DNA of 64,000 nucleotides from Solanum dulcamara (GCF_947179165.1 NC_077237.1:65145523-65209522), one strand, 5' to 3'; shown: positions 1-12,558, numbered from the stretch's first letter. Numbers and translations are program-made. Notes: generated from the letters alone by a model not told the origin.

Positions 1-167
1 AACTCAAGTCATGCATGTAGTGCGTTTATATGTTGACTTGTCATTTTGCATAAAGGAAGATAATAGTTTTGTAATAACTACTGGTTCGATTTTTATGTAT
101 TTTATGGACCCGCAATGGTGTTGACTATTTGTGATTTTAAAAACTAAAACTACCTTTTATTTCATAA

Positions 168-2322
168 GTGGCATCCTCCCAGAGGGGGTGCTACACTTTC
201 AGTGTTTCTACTCCTGTTGGTGAGTATATTCTAGATGAGAGGGTCTATAGAGATTGTATTGTGCCTATCTATCACAAATATATCATGGCTGGCTTAGTTG
301 AGTTGTATATAGTTTATTTTGATGTTATTATTGGCATGGACTGTCTATATGCATGTTTTGCCTCATTTAATTATAGAACTCGAATAGTCAATTTTCAATT
401 TCCTATTGAACCTATCATAGAGTGGAAGGGTAGTCCATCAGTGCCCAAGGGTAAATTTATTTCATACCTTAGGGATAGAAAGCTAATCTCCAAGAGGTGT
501 ATCTACCACATAGTTTGAGTTAGAGATAATTGTGTGGAGACTCCATCCCTTAAGTTCGTTCCTATTGTTAATGAGTTTCCCAAATTTTTCCCTAATGATA
601 TGCCTGGAGTCCCTCCTGATAAGGAGATCGACTTTGGGATTAAAATCCTTTTAGATACACATCTTATCTCTATTCTTCCATACAATGGCTCCTGCTGAGC
701 TGAAAGAGTTGAAATATCTCTAAGATAAGAGATTCATTAGGATGAGTGTCTAACCTTGAGGCACTCTTGTCCTTTTTTTGCGAAAGAATGATGGTTCCAT
801 CATGATGTGTATTGACTATTGTGAATTGAACAAGGTAACCATTAAGAATAAGTATCTTTTTCCCAAAATAGATGATTTGTTCAACCAATTTCAGGTCGCT
901 ACTTGTTTCTCAAATATAAACTTCAGATCAGGTTACTATCAGTTGAAAGTGAAGAATATGACATTCCAAAGATGACTTTTTGAACCCGATATGGTCAATT
1001 TGAGTTTCTTGTTATGTCTTTTGGTTTGACTAATGCTCCTACAATATTTATGGACTTGATGAATCAAGTGTTCAAATAATATTTGGACATGTTTTTTATT
1101 GTATTTATCGATAATATATTAGTCTAATCTAGAAATGAGGAGGAGCATGCAAACCATCTCAGAATTTTTTTTAGACTCTCAAAGATAGGGAGTTGTATGC
1201 TAAGTTTTTAAAGTGTGAATTTTGTCTTTATTCTATGGCATTCTTAGTCCATGTCATATCCGGTGAAGGTATTCGAGTTGATCTATAGAAGATTGAGGCG
1301 ATAAAGTACTGGCCCAAACCTACATTCCCGATTGACATAAAAGGTTTCTTGGGTTTGGATGGTTACTATAGAAGGTTTGTAGAGGTATTCTCATCTATAT
1401 TATCTCCATTGACTAAGTTGACTCAAAAAAAGGCTATCTTTCAATGGTCAAACCCTTACGAGCAAAGCTTTTAGGAGTTGAAGACCAGATTGACTAGTGC
1501 TCCAGTTTTGTCCCTATCCGAGGGAGAAGATGGATTTGTTATCTATTGTGATATGTCCAGAGTTGGATAAGGTTATGTATTGAGGCAGAAGGGAAAGGTT
1601 ATTGCTTATGCTTCTAGTTAGCTTAAAATTCATGAAAGGAATTATCTGACTTATGACCTCGAATTTGAAACAAAGGTGTTCATATTAAAAATATGGCATC
1701 ATAATTTTTATGGATTGCACGTTGATATGTTTATTAATCAAAAGAGCTTGTAATACGTGTTTAGTTAAAAAGAGATGAACTTGAGGAAAGGAGATGGCTT
1801 GAGTTACTCAAGGATTATGACATGAGTATTATCCACCACCCAAGCAAAACTAATGTTGTTGCCGATTTTTTAGCAGTTTATCAATGGGGAAAACTGCCCA
1901 TGTGGAGGAGGGGAAGAAGAGTTGGCTAAAGAGGTTCATAGACTTTAACCGTTGGGAGTTCAACTTATTGACTCTAGTGAAGGTGGTGCTATTTTCAAAA
2001 TGGGGCTGAATCATCTCTAGTTGCTGATGTGAAAGGAAAGCAAGATAAAGATCTTATTCTCCTCCAGTTTAAAGATGACTTCATAAGAAAAGAGTAATGA
2101 CTTTATCCAAAGGGAGAGATGGAGTGTTAAGGTATCAAGGGAGATTATGTGTTCCAAGTATTGATGGCATTCGAGAGAGGATCATGCAAGAGGCCCATAG
2201 CTCCAGGTATTCCATCCATCCAAGTTCTACAAAGATGTACCATGATTTGAAGGAAGTATATTGGTAGAATGGAATGAAGAGAGATATAACGGATTTTGTG
2301 TCCAAGTTCCTGTTTTGCAACA
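168..2322 (+). pseudogene. Decayed Ty3/gypsy pol fragment (protease to integrase zinc finger)
   Basis: The + strand reads as a broken gypsy polyprotein. At 168-518 is the C-terminal part of the aspartic protease ([33 protein letters not shown]), without the active-site Asp loop. RT follows (778-975: KKNDG-like, [14 protein letters not shown]; then a TNAPT-like stretch near 1030), then RNase H-like sequence (1540-1880) and the start of the integrase HHCC finger (2200-2310). Stops and frameshifts interrupt every domain. Gag is missing on the left and the integrase core on the right, where homology stops abruptly near 2322. The domain order and many motifs match the intact polyprotein at 34452-39014, so it is an old copy of the same or a sister family in the opposite orientation. 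It cannot make a protein. Confidence 0.88.
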
Positions 2323-2329
2323 TCTGGCC

Positions 2330-2572
2330 CAACCACTTCATTGATCTCAACCTCAACCTCTTCCTTAATATGGTACTAGGTGGGGGAGGAGTTATTTTCC
2401 TTGGTTTTTCTCCTACCTAAGCTCCACCTCTGGAGGGTAGTTCTCTTCATCTGCATCTTCTCCTACCTCAACCTCGGACTTTGCCTCTACCGCGTCGTCA
2501 TGTTACCAGCTCTATCGATGGCTCAACTGTTGGAGCTAATGTCCTTGCACTATTACGTCTTGTGTCAACCAT
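2330..2572 (-). pseudogene. Gag N-terminal remnant of a second Ty3/gypsy element
   Basis: Read on the minus strand from an ATG at 2572, the frame starts MVDTRRNSARTL and runs into an Arg/Gly-rich stretch (RRGRGK), with stops in it. This start and composition are usual for plant gypsy Gag. The orientation fits the primer site and LTR just to the right (2772-3897), so this is the 5' end of a minus-strand element whose remaining internal part was lost where the + strand pol fragment now abuts. The function is inferred from composition and position only. Confidence 0.45.
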
Positions 2573-2771
2573 ATACAAATAGAAGATTGAATGAAGTTAG
2601 ATACCAATTTGGATCGCCAGATAACAATTAGAATCAAGTTATAGTACAAAAGAGAAAAGAAGAGAGAGTTTTCCTAAAGTCATGTAGCCTTTTGAAGAAA
2701 AGAACAAACGTATAACATTGTGCAAGACTCTACTAGACTCATTTTTGTATGATGAGATCAACAAACTTAGG

Positions 2772-2783
2772 GCTCTATTACCA
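2772..2783 (-). other. Degenerate tRNA-iMet primer binding site
   Basis: On the minus strand this reads TGGTAATAGAGC, close to the plant initiator-Met tRNA primer site TGGTATCAGAGC. It lies a few bases from the LTR-like block on its right, as expected for a minus-strand LTR retrotransposon. Confidence 0.55.
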
Positions 2784-2789
2784 AAACAA

Positions 2790-3897
2790 TTACAACCCTA
2801 GCCCACCGTTAATAGAACCCACACTAACCCTCTAGTGGGAGAACTAATTTCTAACCCATCTTAACCCATCAACCATTCATAAAAGAGAGTTTTTATAGAA
2901 AAATACTAAGAAAGTCATTTAAAATAAATAAAGGACAAAGTTCTCATAAACTCAGTCAATTACCAAAAACAATATGCGGAAATTGGAAAACATATATCAT
3001 ATTCCTTAATCATATATCATGCATGTGATACTAACAAAGTATTAACAAGCATAAATAACATAAACGGAAAAAACACAACCATCACCTACCTCAAATCAAG
3101 ATCGAGTGCTCTAAAGAACCTCAGCTTTCCCTTTTTGCAGTGCTTTGACTTGTTTTTGGTCTAAACAAAATACAAATATAATAATCAATTATCAATGGCC
3201 TAAATTGTCTCGATTATAACTAAAATCTTAACCCTTGGCCTATTCTATAATCATCTCACCCAACAAGGCTTTTTTCACCATTAAATTCTGGTAAAAATCC
3301 CTACCCTAAGATACCCACTATAAATTATAATATCCAAGAAACAAAATACAAGTTAGGGGACTAATAAATGTACCTTAATTGCAAAAATTGGTGAAAATTG
3401 AAGAAAATAGCCCTAAGTCGCCTTTTTCTCTCCCAAAAATGAAGTTGCAAAAATAAAAATAGTTTTGGAACTTTTTTGTCTTTAATTCGCAACTACCTAT
3501 CTATAGAGGCCACTAACCCACTATAGCGGCCCCTCCATAGCGGGATTAACCCTCTATAGAGGCTTACACGGAGACACAAACTTAGAAATTCTCCCTTGAA
3601 CTCTCATCTCACAACATAACCTCAAACCTTACGCTAAGTTTGATATCGAGAGTTTTACTCACCCGAATTCACTTTTAAAATTCCTACGGACTCCTTAACG
3701 CCTTAGCTATAATAAAATCAAATCGAAGCTTAGAAATTAATCCCAACCAATTTTTTGATTTCCCTAGACCTCACCTTACTCAGGTTTCATTGGAGATTGG
3801 CCTGGCGTGAAATGCTTAAGTTACTATCAAAAATATTTTCTAGCCCCAACTTCTTTCACAACTGATTTTCCCATAAGGATCAAAATGGGTTGCTACA
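2790..3897 (-). mobile_element. Old LTR of a minus-strand gypsy element
   Basis: About 1.1 kb between the degenerate primer site and a TGCTACA end at 3897. It has no coding capacity. It holds a block of short repeats around CTATAGAGGC and CTATAGCGG at 3497-3562. The termini are worn: the left starts TTACAACCC rather than TG. The boundaries are therefore inferred from the primer site and from the typical pyrimidine-rich end before 3897. Confidence 0.5.
3497..3562. repeat. Short palindrome-like repeats in LTR (CTATAG core)
   Basis: Variants of CTATAGAGGC, CTATAGCGG and CCATAGCGGG recur within about 65 bp. CTATAG is itself a palindrome. In element sense the block lies before an AT-rich, promoter-like stretch. 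Confidence 0.6.
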
Positions 3898-3907
3898 AAA
3901 GTGATGA

Positions 3908-6041
3908 TGTCATGACCCCTCCTAGGGCCTAATTGTAACATGGGGATCAAAACTCCGAAGGGATCCAACCAAGCCTCTTGACATATCATAAACATGCATA
4001 AGGTAAAGTAAGTGAGGAAATAACATAAGAAGAGTCTAAATCATGAATCATAAAAAGTACATGAATTGACAACATAGACTCTAAAATATATGTCCAACTA
4101 ATGCCTCTACTACATAAGAAGGGCGGGGGCTAAGATAAGTCCCTAGCTCACCCTGAACAAAATATAAAGAAAATCTTAACAAGGAAACAACTCATACTTC
4201 GCCCTCGATAGATGAGAACTCCCAAAGACTTTGCCGGATAAAATCCCTACTAGCCTCGTGCGAGAATGAGATCCTCAACTCCTACATCATGAGACAATGT
4301 AGTCAACAATATGTGTTAATACTTTTGAATGTACTAAGCATCAGAGCATGATATACAATATAAAGCATAAGATACAATGATCAATTGATTACATAATAAA
4401 GAGGATAAGTAAAGTCATGAGAAAACCTTAATGATCAAAGAATTAAAAGCATATATTTGAAATCATGAAAGAACATAAGAGAACATAAGTATGTGGGATA
4501 GAACCATAACCAACAATAAGAACATGCGATCTATAATATGGAATCCCGATGTCTTCCCATATAATGGAAGAAAGGGGAATCTACTTGCCAAGATAGACTC
4601 TACCCTGCTAGACATGTCATGTACATACGCTATATATGGATCCACTAGCTAAGTAATGAAGGAAACATATGTGGCACATAGTTTAAGGTACTTAAGGTTG
4701 CTACTAAGGCTTTTGGCAGGGCCCCCACCTCAAAGTCCGCTCTGTGTTAAGTTAAATCCAATGGAATACATAATATAGTAATCATACTTAGAATATATCA
4801 TAAACTTATTCAGAAATTTCATAATTCATAGAGTAGCTCATTTTCATATCATACTTTTGATGTGAGTATATGCCTTTCAACATTACAATATCATACTTGC
4901 ATAATTCATGTCATTAGGTTCCTAGGTCACCACATAGGGCCCTAAGTCACCTTTCTTCATAACTTGCATAGAATTCATATCTTGAACATAATTATACTTC
5001 ATTATCATAATTCATACTTGAATTTAGAGTAAAACTCATATACATAGTCAACTTGAATGAAAACCATGAGAATAACTTGAAATCATTTAACTTTATAATT
5101 ATACTTCACAATATCATCATTGAAAATAGCTTTATGCATGAGCATTCATAATTCAAGTTAAAATCATGCGATTCATGTCAAAACATACTTATAATGATCA
5201 TTTATAATGATTAAAAATATAATTAAAACAACCCAATGTAATTAATCAAATTAAGGTTTAACTTCATGAGATTTTTAATAAAAACCTTTGGACTCCACGG
5301 GTGAAAAGAGCCCATGGATCAATTCCTACATACCTTGATTGAAATTGAACTTGGAATTGAAAAAGGAAACTTATTCTTCAAGAAACCCTAGCCAAGCTTG
5401 ATGAAGAAGGTTTAGGAGTATTTAGGAAAATTTCAAAATGAACTAGTCCCAAGAACTTCCACGTACATTAATGAAAGAATAGGATAATGACTAAAATACC
5501 TTTTATTTAACTGGAATTAGAACTCACCATAAAGGACCCATCACATCACGTCCCATGGTGTTGTCCATGATGATTGACTTAAACTTGAATCTTGGGAGTT
5601 GCAAAGAAGAGTTTCAGAATTTCCTTCACAGAATCCTTCATGATCTGTGGAGTACATCACAGTTTGTGGACCATGGTCGTGGTGCAGGAGTTGCAGGGTG
5701 GTCTGCCGGAGTGACGACCATGGAATCCACAATGGTACGTGAAGGGCTACACGGTCCGTGGTGGTGAGGCATGGTCCTTGACTTGGAATTATTTTCTGAG
5801 GTCAAAGGGGAGGGGCCACCATGGAGGTCATCATGTCCCATGCTGCTCACCACGGTCCGTGGTCCCTTCTTGCAGGTCTGAGTTTCAGGGTTACCATAAT
5901 GGTGGATCGCCACAAGGTATGGTATATATCACGGCCTGTGATGGCCTTTCGTGGTCATCACCTGGTGCCAAAAACTACAGGTTTCAGACATTTCATGTTT
6001 TGATCCTTGTTTTTTGATTTTCCAAATTTCAGGGTTTTACA
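3908..6041 (-). mobile_element. Probable solo LTR of a gypsy family
   Basis: The segment starts TGTCATGACCCC at 3908 and ends TTTTACA at 6041, so it has TG...CA ends. It is flanked by GATGA (3903-3907) and GATCA (6042-6046), a 4/5 match for a 5-bp target duplication. I see no gag, pol, primer site or second LTR of this family next to it, which suggests a solo LTR left by recombination. A block of CACGGTCCGTGG-like repeats lies at 5640-5950. Open frames in that block are by-products of its repeat composition. Confidence 0.55.
5640..5950. repeat. CACGGTCCGTGG-type palindromic repeats in LTR
   Basis: Many degenerate copies of a near-palindrome (ACGGTCCGTGGTG, TCACAGTTTGTGGACCATGG, CACGGCCTGTGATGG) in both orientations over about 300 bp, within otherwise AT-rich sequence. 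In element sense it precedes an AT-rich, TATA-like stretch near 5490-5510. Confidence 0.7.
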
Positions 6042-6096
6042 GATCAAGAGGCCCTTATAGAAAGAATGTGACATAAAAAATAATATAATGAAATAT

Positions 6097-8532
6097 TATT
6101 AAGCCCCGGGAGGGTACCCTAGACATGACCGGCACTTGAAAGCCATTTCTGGCCTCCAAGTGAACCACCTGGTCTAGTCACATGTTCATTCAAACACGTT
6201 CTCTCAGCGGAACACTCAATCAAAGATGTACTATTAATAATTTAGGACAAAAGGTCAAACACTATTAACTCATCAAGACAAGTACAATAAGACTCCTCAA
6301 AATAACAGTCCAACCTCCCCATACTCTAGTCTATAAAGCCTCTATCAAAGTTTAGGAGGTGCCAATGACAAGCCCATGGCTACCAATAATCAAATTAAAG
6401 GAAACGATGACAAAACTATACAAGAATTCTCAACATCCTACGGAAACTAGGAGGACTCACTAAGTAGTTAGAAGTGTATGTAGATCTTCAACGGAGCACC
6501 GGTTGATGATCTCTAGTACCTGTCTCTGCATCATGAGATGATACAGGCTAAAAGGCGTCAGTACGTGGAATGTACGAGTATGTAAAATGGCCGAATGAAA
6601 CAACATCAGAAGGAACCAAATCAACTTGGAATCTCAACTCAAGAGAAATAACAACTCAATCAAGTGTCCTAAGTCTAAACAAGAATATGGTTTAGACAGG
6701 ACCAACCACATACCATTCAACTCAATCCGACTCAGAGTACTATTAAGACCTATATGGGAGTTTTTCTTATCCGACAACCATCACTTATGAGCCAGTGAAA
6801 GTACAACAAACAGACATTGTTGCCGCGTCCATTCATACTTTACCAAGCTATGAACGAATCAACCAATCATGGATCCAATCCAACCAAATCCTATAATGTC
6901 AGGACAATAAATTTGGGTAAGCATCCGACTTTAACGGTTCAATCCCCTCCTACGTTTGGCGACGTAGTTATTGGGTTCGAGTATGGACTATACTCTTGCC
7001 CAATTCAGTGCTCAATAATCCTCCCAAGACTCAATGCTCATAAAACTCCATCCAATCAACTCAATTAAAACATATCGACAAGTCTCATTACAACCTTGTC
7101 AACTCATCAACTCTATCACAATCAAACCACTCCCAATCATACAATCCGATCAATCTCAATCATATTTTTTCAAAGTAAATTTAAATGCACACTTATAGCA
7201 ATATGAAAACATAACCAAACATTTCCTCTATCCATTTAATCAATCTTTGATACTCAACACCATTTCAAGGCTTTAAATCAACAATTTAGGATAAGCAACG
7301 TTATTAGGAAAATAACATTTCTTTATCAAAATCAACATAGTTTGGAAATTTACAAAATATGCTAGACACCTTATCTCAATCAACTCATAACAACATGTAG
7401 CATATCACTTTCTTGACTCCACAACCTCATCATAAAGGGAATTAGGATAATAGATGAAAAAGGACCTATTTGGACATACCTCTACCAATAAACATCATCA
7501 TTATGGACAATAAATCAAAAGAAGATGTAGGGCACATGGGTGGACTCAACCCATGTTTTGGTTAGCCTTACATACCTTAGTATAGATTTTTGAAGAAACC
7601 TTGTTGTTGGGTCTTCAATGGCAACTTGAATCTTGATGCTCTTGGAACAACCCTTTGTTAGAAATGGAGAAGAAGAAGAGAGAGAGAGAGAGACTTCTAG
7701 GACTTTTAGAGAGAGAGAGAGAGGCTAAAAGTTATGTTTCCAAATGCTCAAGGATGATACATAAATAATTTAGGACAAATTCCCAAATTGCCCTTCTCAA
7801 AAGTTCTGAAAAAATAGGCTAAAACGCTCCTAGCGAGATAGTGGCTCGTCGCACCACTGCAGCACCAAGTCAATTATGCATAAAAACCCTACAACCCAAT
7901 AGTGGTACATTGCGCCAGGGACCAAACTATTGAGGTTGTTTTGTGGCGCGATAGTGGCGCGTCGCGCCCTTATAGCGCCTAGCCAATTTTCTGGGTTCTG
8001 GGAAAATTGGCCTGAAAACCCTGCACACCTCGTACTGGCGCACCACGCCAGGGGCCAAACTACTGAGGCTTGTTCCTAGCGCGATAGTGGTACATCGTGC
8101 CACTGCGGTGCCAAGCCCAGATTTCCAGCAGTTGCAACCCCGGCCTGAAATCCCTGTTGTACTAGTTCATCTTAGGATCATCATATCTTTCGACTCCGAA
8201 CTCCAAAAATTACATTCTTGGCGGCGTTGGAAAGAAGACTCGACGACCTTTAATTTAATAGGTCGTGGGATACCCAGATTGTCATATTTCAAATGATATG
8301 GCCGTTAGAAGTCGACTCTTATATAAACTCCCTCACCAACTTACCCAGGATGAATCCTTTTGGACTAAGCTTGGCTCTAAGGATCCCTTATGACCCCACA
8401 TCACCTCTAACACTCTTTAATTACTTAGGAACTCATCTTAACTAGTGCACATACTTCAAAATAATTGAGTTCGACCCTACACGTATACAAGAAAGGTCCG
8501 AATCTTAGGGAAAACTTTTGGGGGGTGTTACA
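6097..8532 (-). repeat. Element A 3' LTR
   Basis: 2436 bp, related throughout to the 5' LTR at 13120-15552 and ending GTGTTACA. It contains the GC-rich palindromic block (7831-8112) and GA-rich runs at 7670-7722. Short open frames here are antisense to the element and not supported as genes. Confidence 0.92.
7831..8112. repeat. GC-rich palindromic block in element A 3' LTR (decayed)
   Basis: Repeats of the kind GCGCGATAGTGGCGCGTCGCGCC, here worn to forms such as AGCGAGATAGTGGCTCGTCG, with the companion phrase GGGACCAAACTATTGAGG. This is the same block as in elements B, C and D. Many CpG sites have become TpG or CpA. Confidence 0.8.
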
Positions 8533-8533
8533 A

Positions 8534-8543
8534 TATCTCCCCC
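8534..8543 (-). other. Polypurine tract of element A
   Basis: Directly inside the 3' LTR; the minus strand reads AAGGGGGAGAT. This is the usual plus-strand priming site for LTR retrotransposons. Confidence 0.8.
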
Positions 8544-8750
8544 TTGGGATCATTCATCCTCGAATGACGAGTAAACCAAGAATGGAAATCGAGGTACAAA
8601 ACACAATCAGAATTCAGTCAATCAACCAATCAATTTCTCAAGCAATTTACCAATCAAACTCATAATGCAAAAACAAATTCAAGTCAAGGAAATGGACATT
8701 ACCTTCAACATTCTCCTCGGTAGGCACGAATAAATGTGGATGTTTAGATT

Positions 8751-9512
8751 TCATGTCTTCCTCCGCTTCCCATGTGGCTTCCTCAACAAATTGATTTCTC
8801 TATAGGACTTTAACTGAGGTGATCTCTTTGTTCTCAATTTGCAAATTTGGCGATCAAGAATTTGGATTGGAACCTCTTCATAGGATAAGCTATCCTTAAC
8901 TCCAATACATTCAATAGGGACTACCAACGAGGGATCGCCTAAGCACTTCTTCAACATCAAAACATGGAATACCAGATGAATAAAGGCTAGCTCTGAGGGT
9001 AACTCCAACTCATAGGCAACACTCCCAATCCGCCTCGTAATTTGGTAAGGACCAATATATCGAGGACTAAGCTTCCCTTTCTTTCCAAACCTCATAACGC
9101 CCTTCATGTGTGATACTTTCAAGTATACCCAATCACCCACCTCAAACTCAAAGTCTCTCCTCCTCACATCGGTGTAAGATTTTTGGCGGCTTTGGGCTAT
9201 CTTTAGCCTATCTTGAATAACTCTCACCTTCTTCATGGCTTGGTGAACAAAATCAGGCCCAATCAACTCGACTTCACCCATCTCAAACCACCCAATAGGT
9301 GATCTACACCTCCTCCCATACAAAGCTTCATAAGGAGCCATTTGAATACTTGCATGATAGCTATTATTATATGCAAACTCTATGAGAGGTAAGTGATCAT
9401 CCCAATTTCCTTTGAAGTCAAGCACATAAGCTCTCAACATATCCTCCAACATTTGAATGGTGTGCTTCTCTTGGCCATCCGTCTGGGGATGAAAAGTCAT
9501 ACTAAGGTTCAC
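8751..9512 (-). pseudogene. Element A integrase C-terminal part with broken chromodomain
   Basis: A 253-residue open stretch. It begins just before the catalytic Glu region ([15 protein letters not shown]), continues through the integrase C-terminus ([40 protein letters not shown]) and the GPY/F module ([18 protein letters not shown]), and enters a chromodomain ([12 protein letters not shown]). A frameshift then changes the reading frame (KRSPQLKSY), where element B keeps a normal chromodomain. In element B this region is continuous with the rest of pol. The fragment alone would not be functional. Confidence 0.88.
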
Positions 9513-9775
9513 CTTTGAACCCAGTCCCTTCTGAAAAGATCTCTAGAATTGGGAAGTGAATTGAGCTCCTCTGTCCGAGATGATGGACCAAGGGACTCCA
9601 TGCAATCTAACGATCTCTTGAATGTATAACTTTGCATAATCTTCTGCGGTGTCAGTAGTCTTAATTGCCAAGAAGTGAGCTTATTTTGTCATCTATCCAC
9701 AATCAATTAAATGGAATCGTGTTGCTTTCGGGACCTCGGCAAGCCTGTAATAAAGTCCATGTTGATCACCTCCCA
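9513..9775 (-). pseudogene. Element A integrase catalytic core, interrupted
   Basis: The minus strand here aligns with the DDE core of element B: the region of the first Asp near 9760, and the sequence opposite 9560-9590 corresponding to the second Asp. Stops and frameshifts prevent a long frame. It lies exactly between the zinc-finger and C-terminal fragments. Confidence 0.7.
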
Positions 9776-10144
9776 CTACCATTCCAGAATTTCTATGTTT
9801 TGAGCTAAACCATATGGCCTTTGATGCTCAACCTTCACCTGTTGGCAATTCGGGCACTTGGAAACAAATTCCGCAATGTCTCTCTTCATCCCACTCCACC
9901 AATAGATTTCTCTCAAGTCATGGTACATTTTGGTAGAGCCCGGATGAATAGAGTATCTAGAACTATGCACTTCAGCCATAATCCTCTCTCGATCATCATC
10001 GACATCAGGCATACACAATCTATTTTGGTACCTCAACACACCATCTCCCCCTTTGGTAAAAACCATTACCTCTTGTTTGTGAACAACTCCCTTCAATTGG
10101 AGAAGGACAGGATCTCGGTCTTGTTTCTCCTTTACCTCTTCCAC
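9776..10144 (-). pseudogene. Element A integrase HHCC zinc-finger fragment
   Basis: A 122-residue stretch with the integrase N-terminal finger: His residues in [16 protein letters not shown], then the Cys pair in [16 protein letters not shown]. It is preceded by the RNase H-integrase linker ([12 protein letters not shown]). It agrees closely with residues about 1040-1145 of the element B polyprotein. Confidence 0.88.
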
Positions 10145-10177
10145 AATGAGGATGTAGACCTATCCTGAATAGTAACT

Positions 10178-10494
10178 CCGTCTTCATTGTTCTCTTCTAG
10201 ACGAACTCCCAATCGGGCTAATCTGTGCACATCGGACTATTGGAACTTAGCCTTCTTTTGGGTCAGCTTGGTCAATAGTGATGATATGGATGAGAATCCC
10301 TCTACAAACCTTCGATAGTAGCCAACCAAACCCAAGAAGCTCCTTATCTCTGTCGGGGATGTGGGTCTGGGCTAATTTTTCACTGCCTCAATTTTCTGAG
10401 CATCTACCTGAATACCGTCTACAGATACAATGTGGCCTAGAAAAGCCACTGATGTAAGCCAAAATTCACATTTAGAGAACTTTGCATATAATAC
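10178..10494 (-). pseudogene. Element A RT thumb with RNase H deleted
   Basis: Sequence matching the element B RT thumb ([21 protein letters not shown] region) joins directly near 10230 to the linker before the integrase. Element B has about 0.48 kb between the same two points (about 36030 to 36512), encoding all of RNase H. The deletion makes element A unable to complete reverse transcription by itself. Confidence 0.8.
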
Positions 10495-10977
10495 CTAATC
10501 TTTCAAGGTTTGCAAGACGACTCTAAGATGATGGGCGTGCTCCTCCTCATTCTTAGAGTAAACCAAAATATCGTCTATGAATATAATCACAAATATATCA
10601 AGATACAGTTTAAATACTCGGTTCATGAGATCCATAAAAGCCGCGGGGGCATTAGTCAACCCAAAGGACATAACCAGGAATTCAAAGTGGCCATAACGGG
10701 TCCAAAAAACTGTCTTTGAGATATCACACTCCCTCACCTTCAACTGATGGTAGCCCGATCTCAGGTCTATCTATGAGAAATAGGTGGCACCCTAAAGTTG
10801 ATCAAACAAATTATCTATTCTGGGGAGAGGGTACTTGTTCTTTATGGTGACCTTGTTCAGCTGCCTGTAATTAATGCACATCCTAAGGGACCCATCTTTC
10901 TTTCGCATAAATAGGACCAGAGCACCCCACGGTAAGACACTCGGCCTAATGAATCCCTTATCTAACAAGTCCTTCAA
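10495..10977 (-). pseudogene. Element A reverse transcriptase fragments
   Basis: Two adjoining open stretches. 10792-10977 holds RT fingers ([38 protein letters not shown]). 10495-10743 holds the palm with the catalytic FIDD ([18 protein letters not shown]) and [18 protein letters not shown] stop near 10775, in the IDLRSGYHQ region, separates them (CTATCTATGAG where element B reads CTATCTTTGAG). The catalytic residues survive although the frame is broken. Confidence 0.88.
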
Positions 10978-11589
10978 CTATTTTTTTAACTCTTTCAACT
11001 CAGCCGGAGCCATTCTATATGGAGGGATAGAGATAGGCTGGGTATCAGGAAGAACATCAATCCCAAAGTCAATCTCCCTATTAGGAGGGACTCCGGGCAG
11101 GTCTTCAGGAAAAACTTTGGGAAACTCATTGACAATTAAGACCGACTTGAGGGATGGAGACTCAACATTGTCTTCTTTCACTCGGATAATATGATAGATA
11201 CACCCTTTTGAGATTAGCTTCCTGGCCCTAAGGTAAGAAATAAACTTACCCCTAGGCATAACAGGACTACCCTTCCACTCCATAACAGCTTTATTCGGGA
11301 ATTTGAACTTAACAATTCGAGTCGTACAATCAATAGAGGCATAACAGACATAAAGGTAGTCTATGCCAAGGATCACATCAAAATCAACCATTGCTAACTC
11401 AACCAAGTCAGCCAAGGTATCTCTGTGATGAATTGACATAGTGCAATCTCTATAGACTTTCTTAGCTATGACAGAATCACCGACAGGGGTAGTTACGTAG
11501 AAAGGCTCATGAAGACATTCAGGAATTTTATTGAATTTACTAGCCACATAAGAAGTCACAAAAGATAGGATGGCACCCGGATCCATCAA
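10978..11589 (-). pseudogene. Element A aspartic protease fragment
   Basis: A 203-residue frame with the retropepsin-like active loop written [14 protein letters not shown], then [20 protein letters not shown] and the linker to RT ([19 protein letters not shown]). The loop has Pro where most retroviral-type proteases have Ser or Thr (D-P-G rather than D-S/T-G). The same substitution is present in the near-intact element B, so it is a family trait and not decay. Confidence 0.85.
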
Positions 11590-11613
11590 TACATAATAAT
11601 CAAGAGAAGAGAC

Positions 11614-12558
11614 TCATATCATACCCATTACGACATTTGGAGAGTTCTCTCGATCTTGGCGACTACCTATGGCATATAGGCGGTTTGTACCTCCACTCGT
11701 ACTTGAATTAGTGCCACTTTGTTTACCTCTAGCTGGCGGGGCATTCGTTGAAAACTGGGCTCTGTTCCCCCATGCTAGGCATTCCTTTTGAAAATAGTGT
11801 ATTTGGCCGCATTTATAACAGTCAACCCTTCCCGCTCTGCACTCTCCCAAGTAAAGTTTAACGCACTTGACGCATGGTGGCTTCCTTTGTGAACCTTGAC
11901 CCACGCTAGCTTGGGATTGGGAACCCTGGGGTCTAAAATTCTGGCAACTCTGTCCCTGCTGATCATACCTATTCTGCGGCATAGGTGCACTGGCGGTAGA
12001 TGAGGCATAGTTGGAAGGCCTCTTCTGGAAGAAGGACCTATTGCCCTTGTTTTTCCTCTGTTCATTCTCATGCCCCGTTGATTTTTCCTTCTTGCTCAGA
12101 TGCTCCTCTCTGTCTTTTCTATTCTCTTTCTCCACCTGTTGAGAAAACACCATCAATTTGGAAATATCCATGTCAGAGATCAACAACGCTGCCTTGCACT
12201 CCTTCTTCACATGTCTCCCCAATCCGGAGACGAACTTTCTCATCTTCAACCTTATATCTGGGATCATTTCTGGAGCATACCTAGATAACTGGATGAATTT
12301 CAGGTTGTACTCCTTAACAGTCATGCCTTCTTGTTTTAGATTTACAAACTCCTCCACTTTAGCTTCCCTCAATTCTCGGGGAAAGAAGTGGTAAAGAAAG
12401 GCTCCCTCAAATTCATCCCACATAGCAGGTTCAGCATCTTCACCTCTACCTTGTTCCCATTGGTTATACCAGATGTTTGCCACATCTTTGAGCTGGTAGG
12501 ACACCAACTCAACCCCCTCAACCTCCGTAGCATGCATAGCTTTCATGATTTTCCACAT
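11614..12558 (-). pseudogene. Element A Gag fragment
   Basis: 314 residues covering the retrotransposon Gag capsid-like domain ([40 protein letters not shown]), a charged linker (KKEKSTGHENEQRKNK) and the nucleocapsid region. The CCHC knuckle reads CYKCGQIHYFQKEC, so the Gly-His spacing is disturbed compared with [14 protein letters not shown] in element B. It probably no longer binds RNA normally. A stop separates it from the N-terminal piece at 12703-12903. Confidence 0.85.

Noticed and set aside
5638..6017. Overlapping open frames of 60-92 codons on both strands
   Set aside because: They arise from the CACGGTCCGTGG repeat block, have no family resemblance and lie within an LTR.
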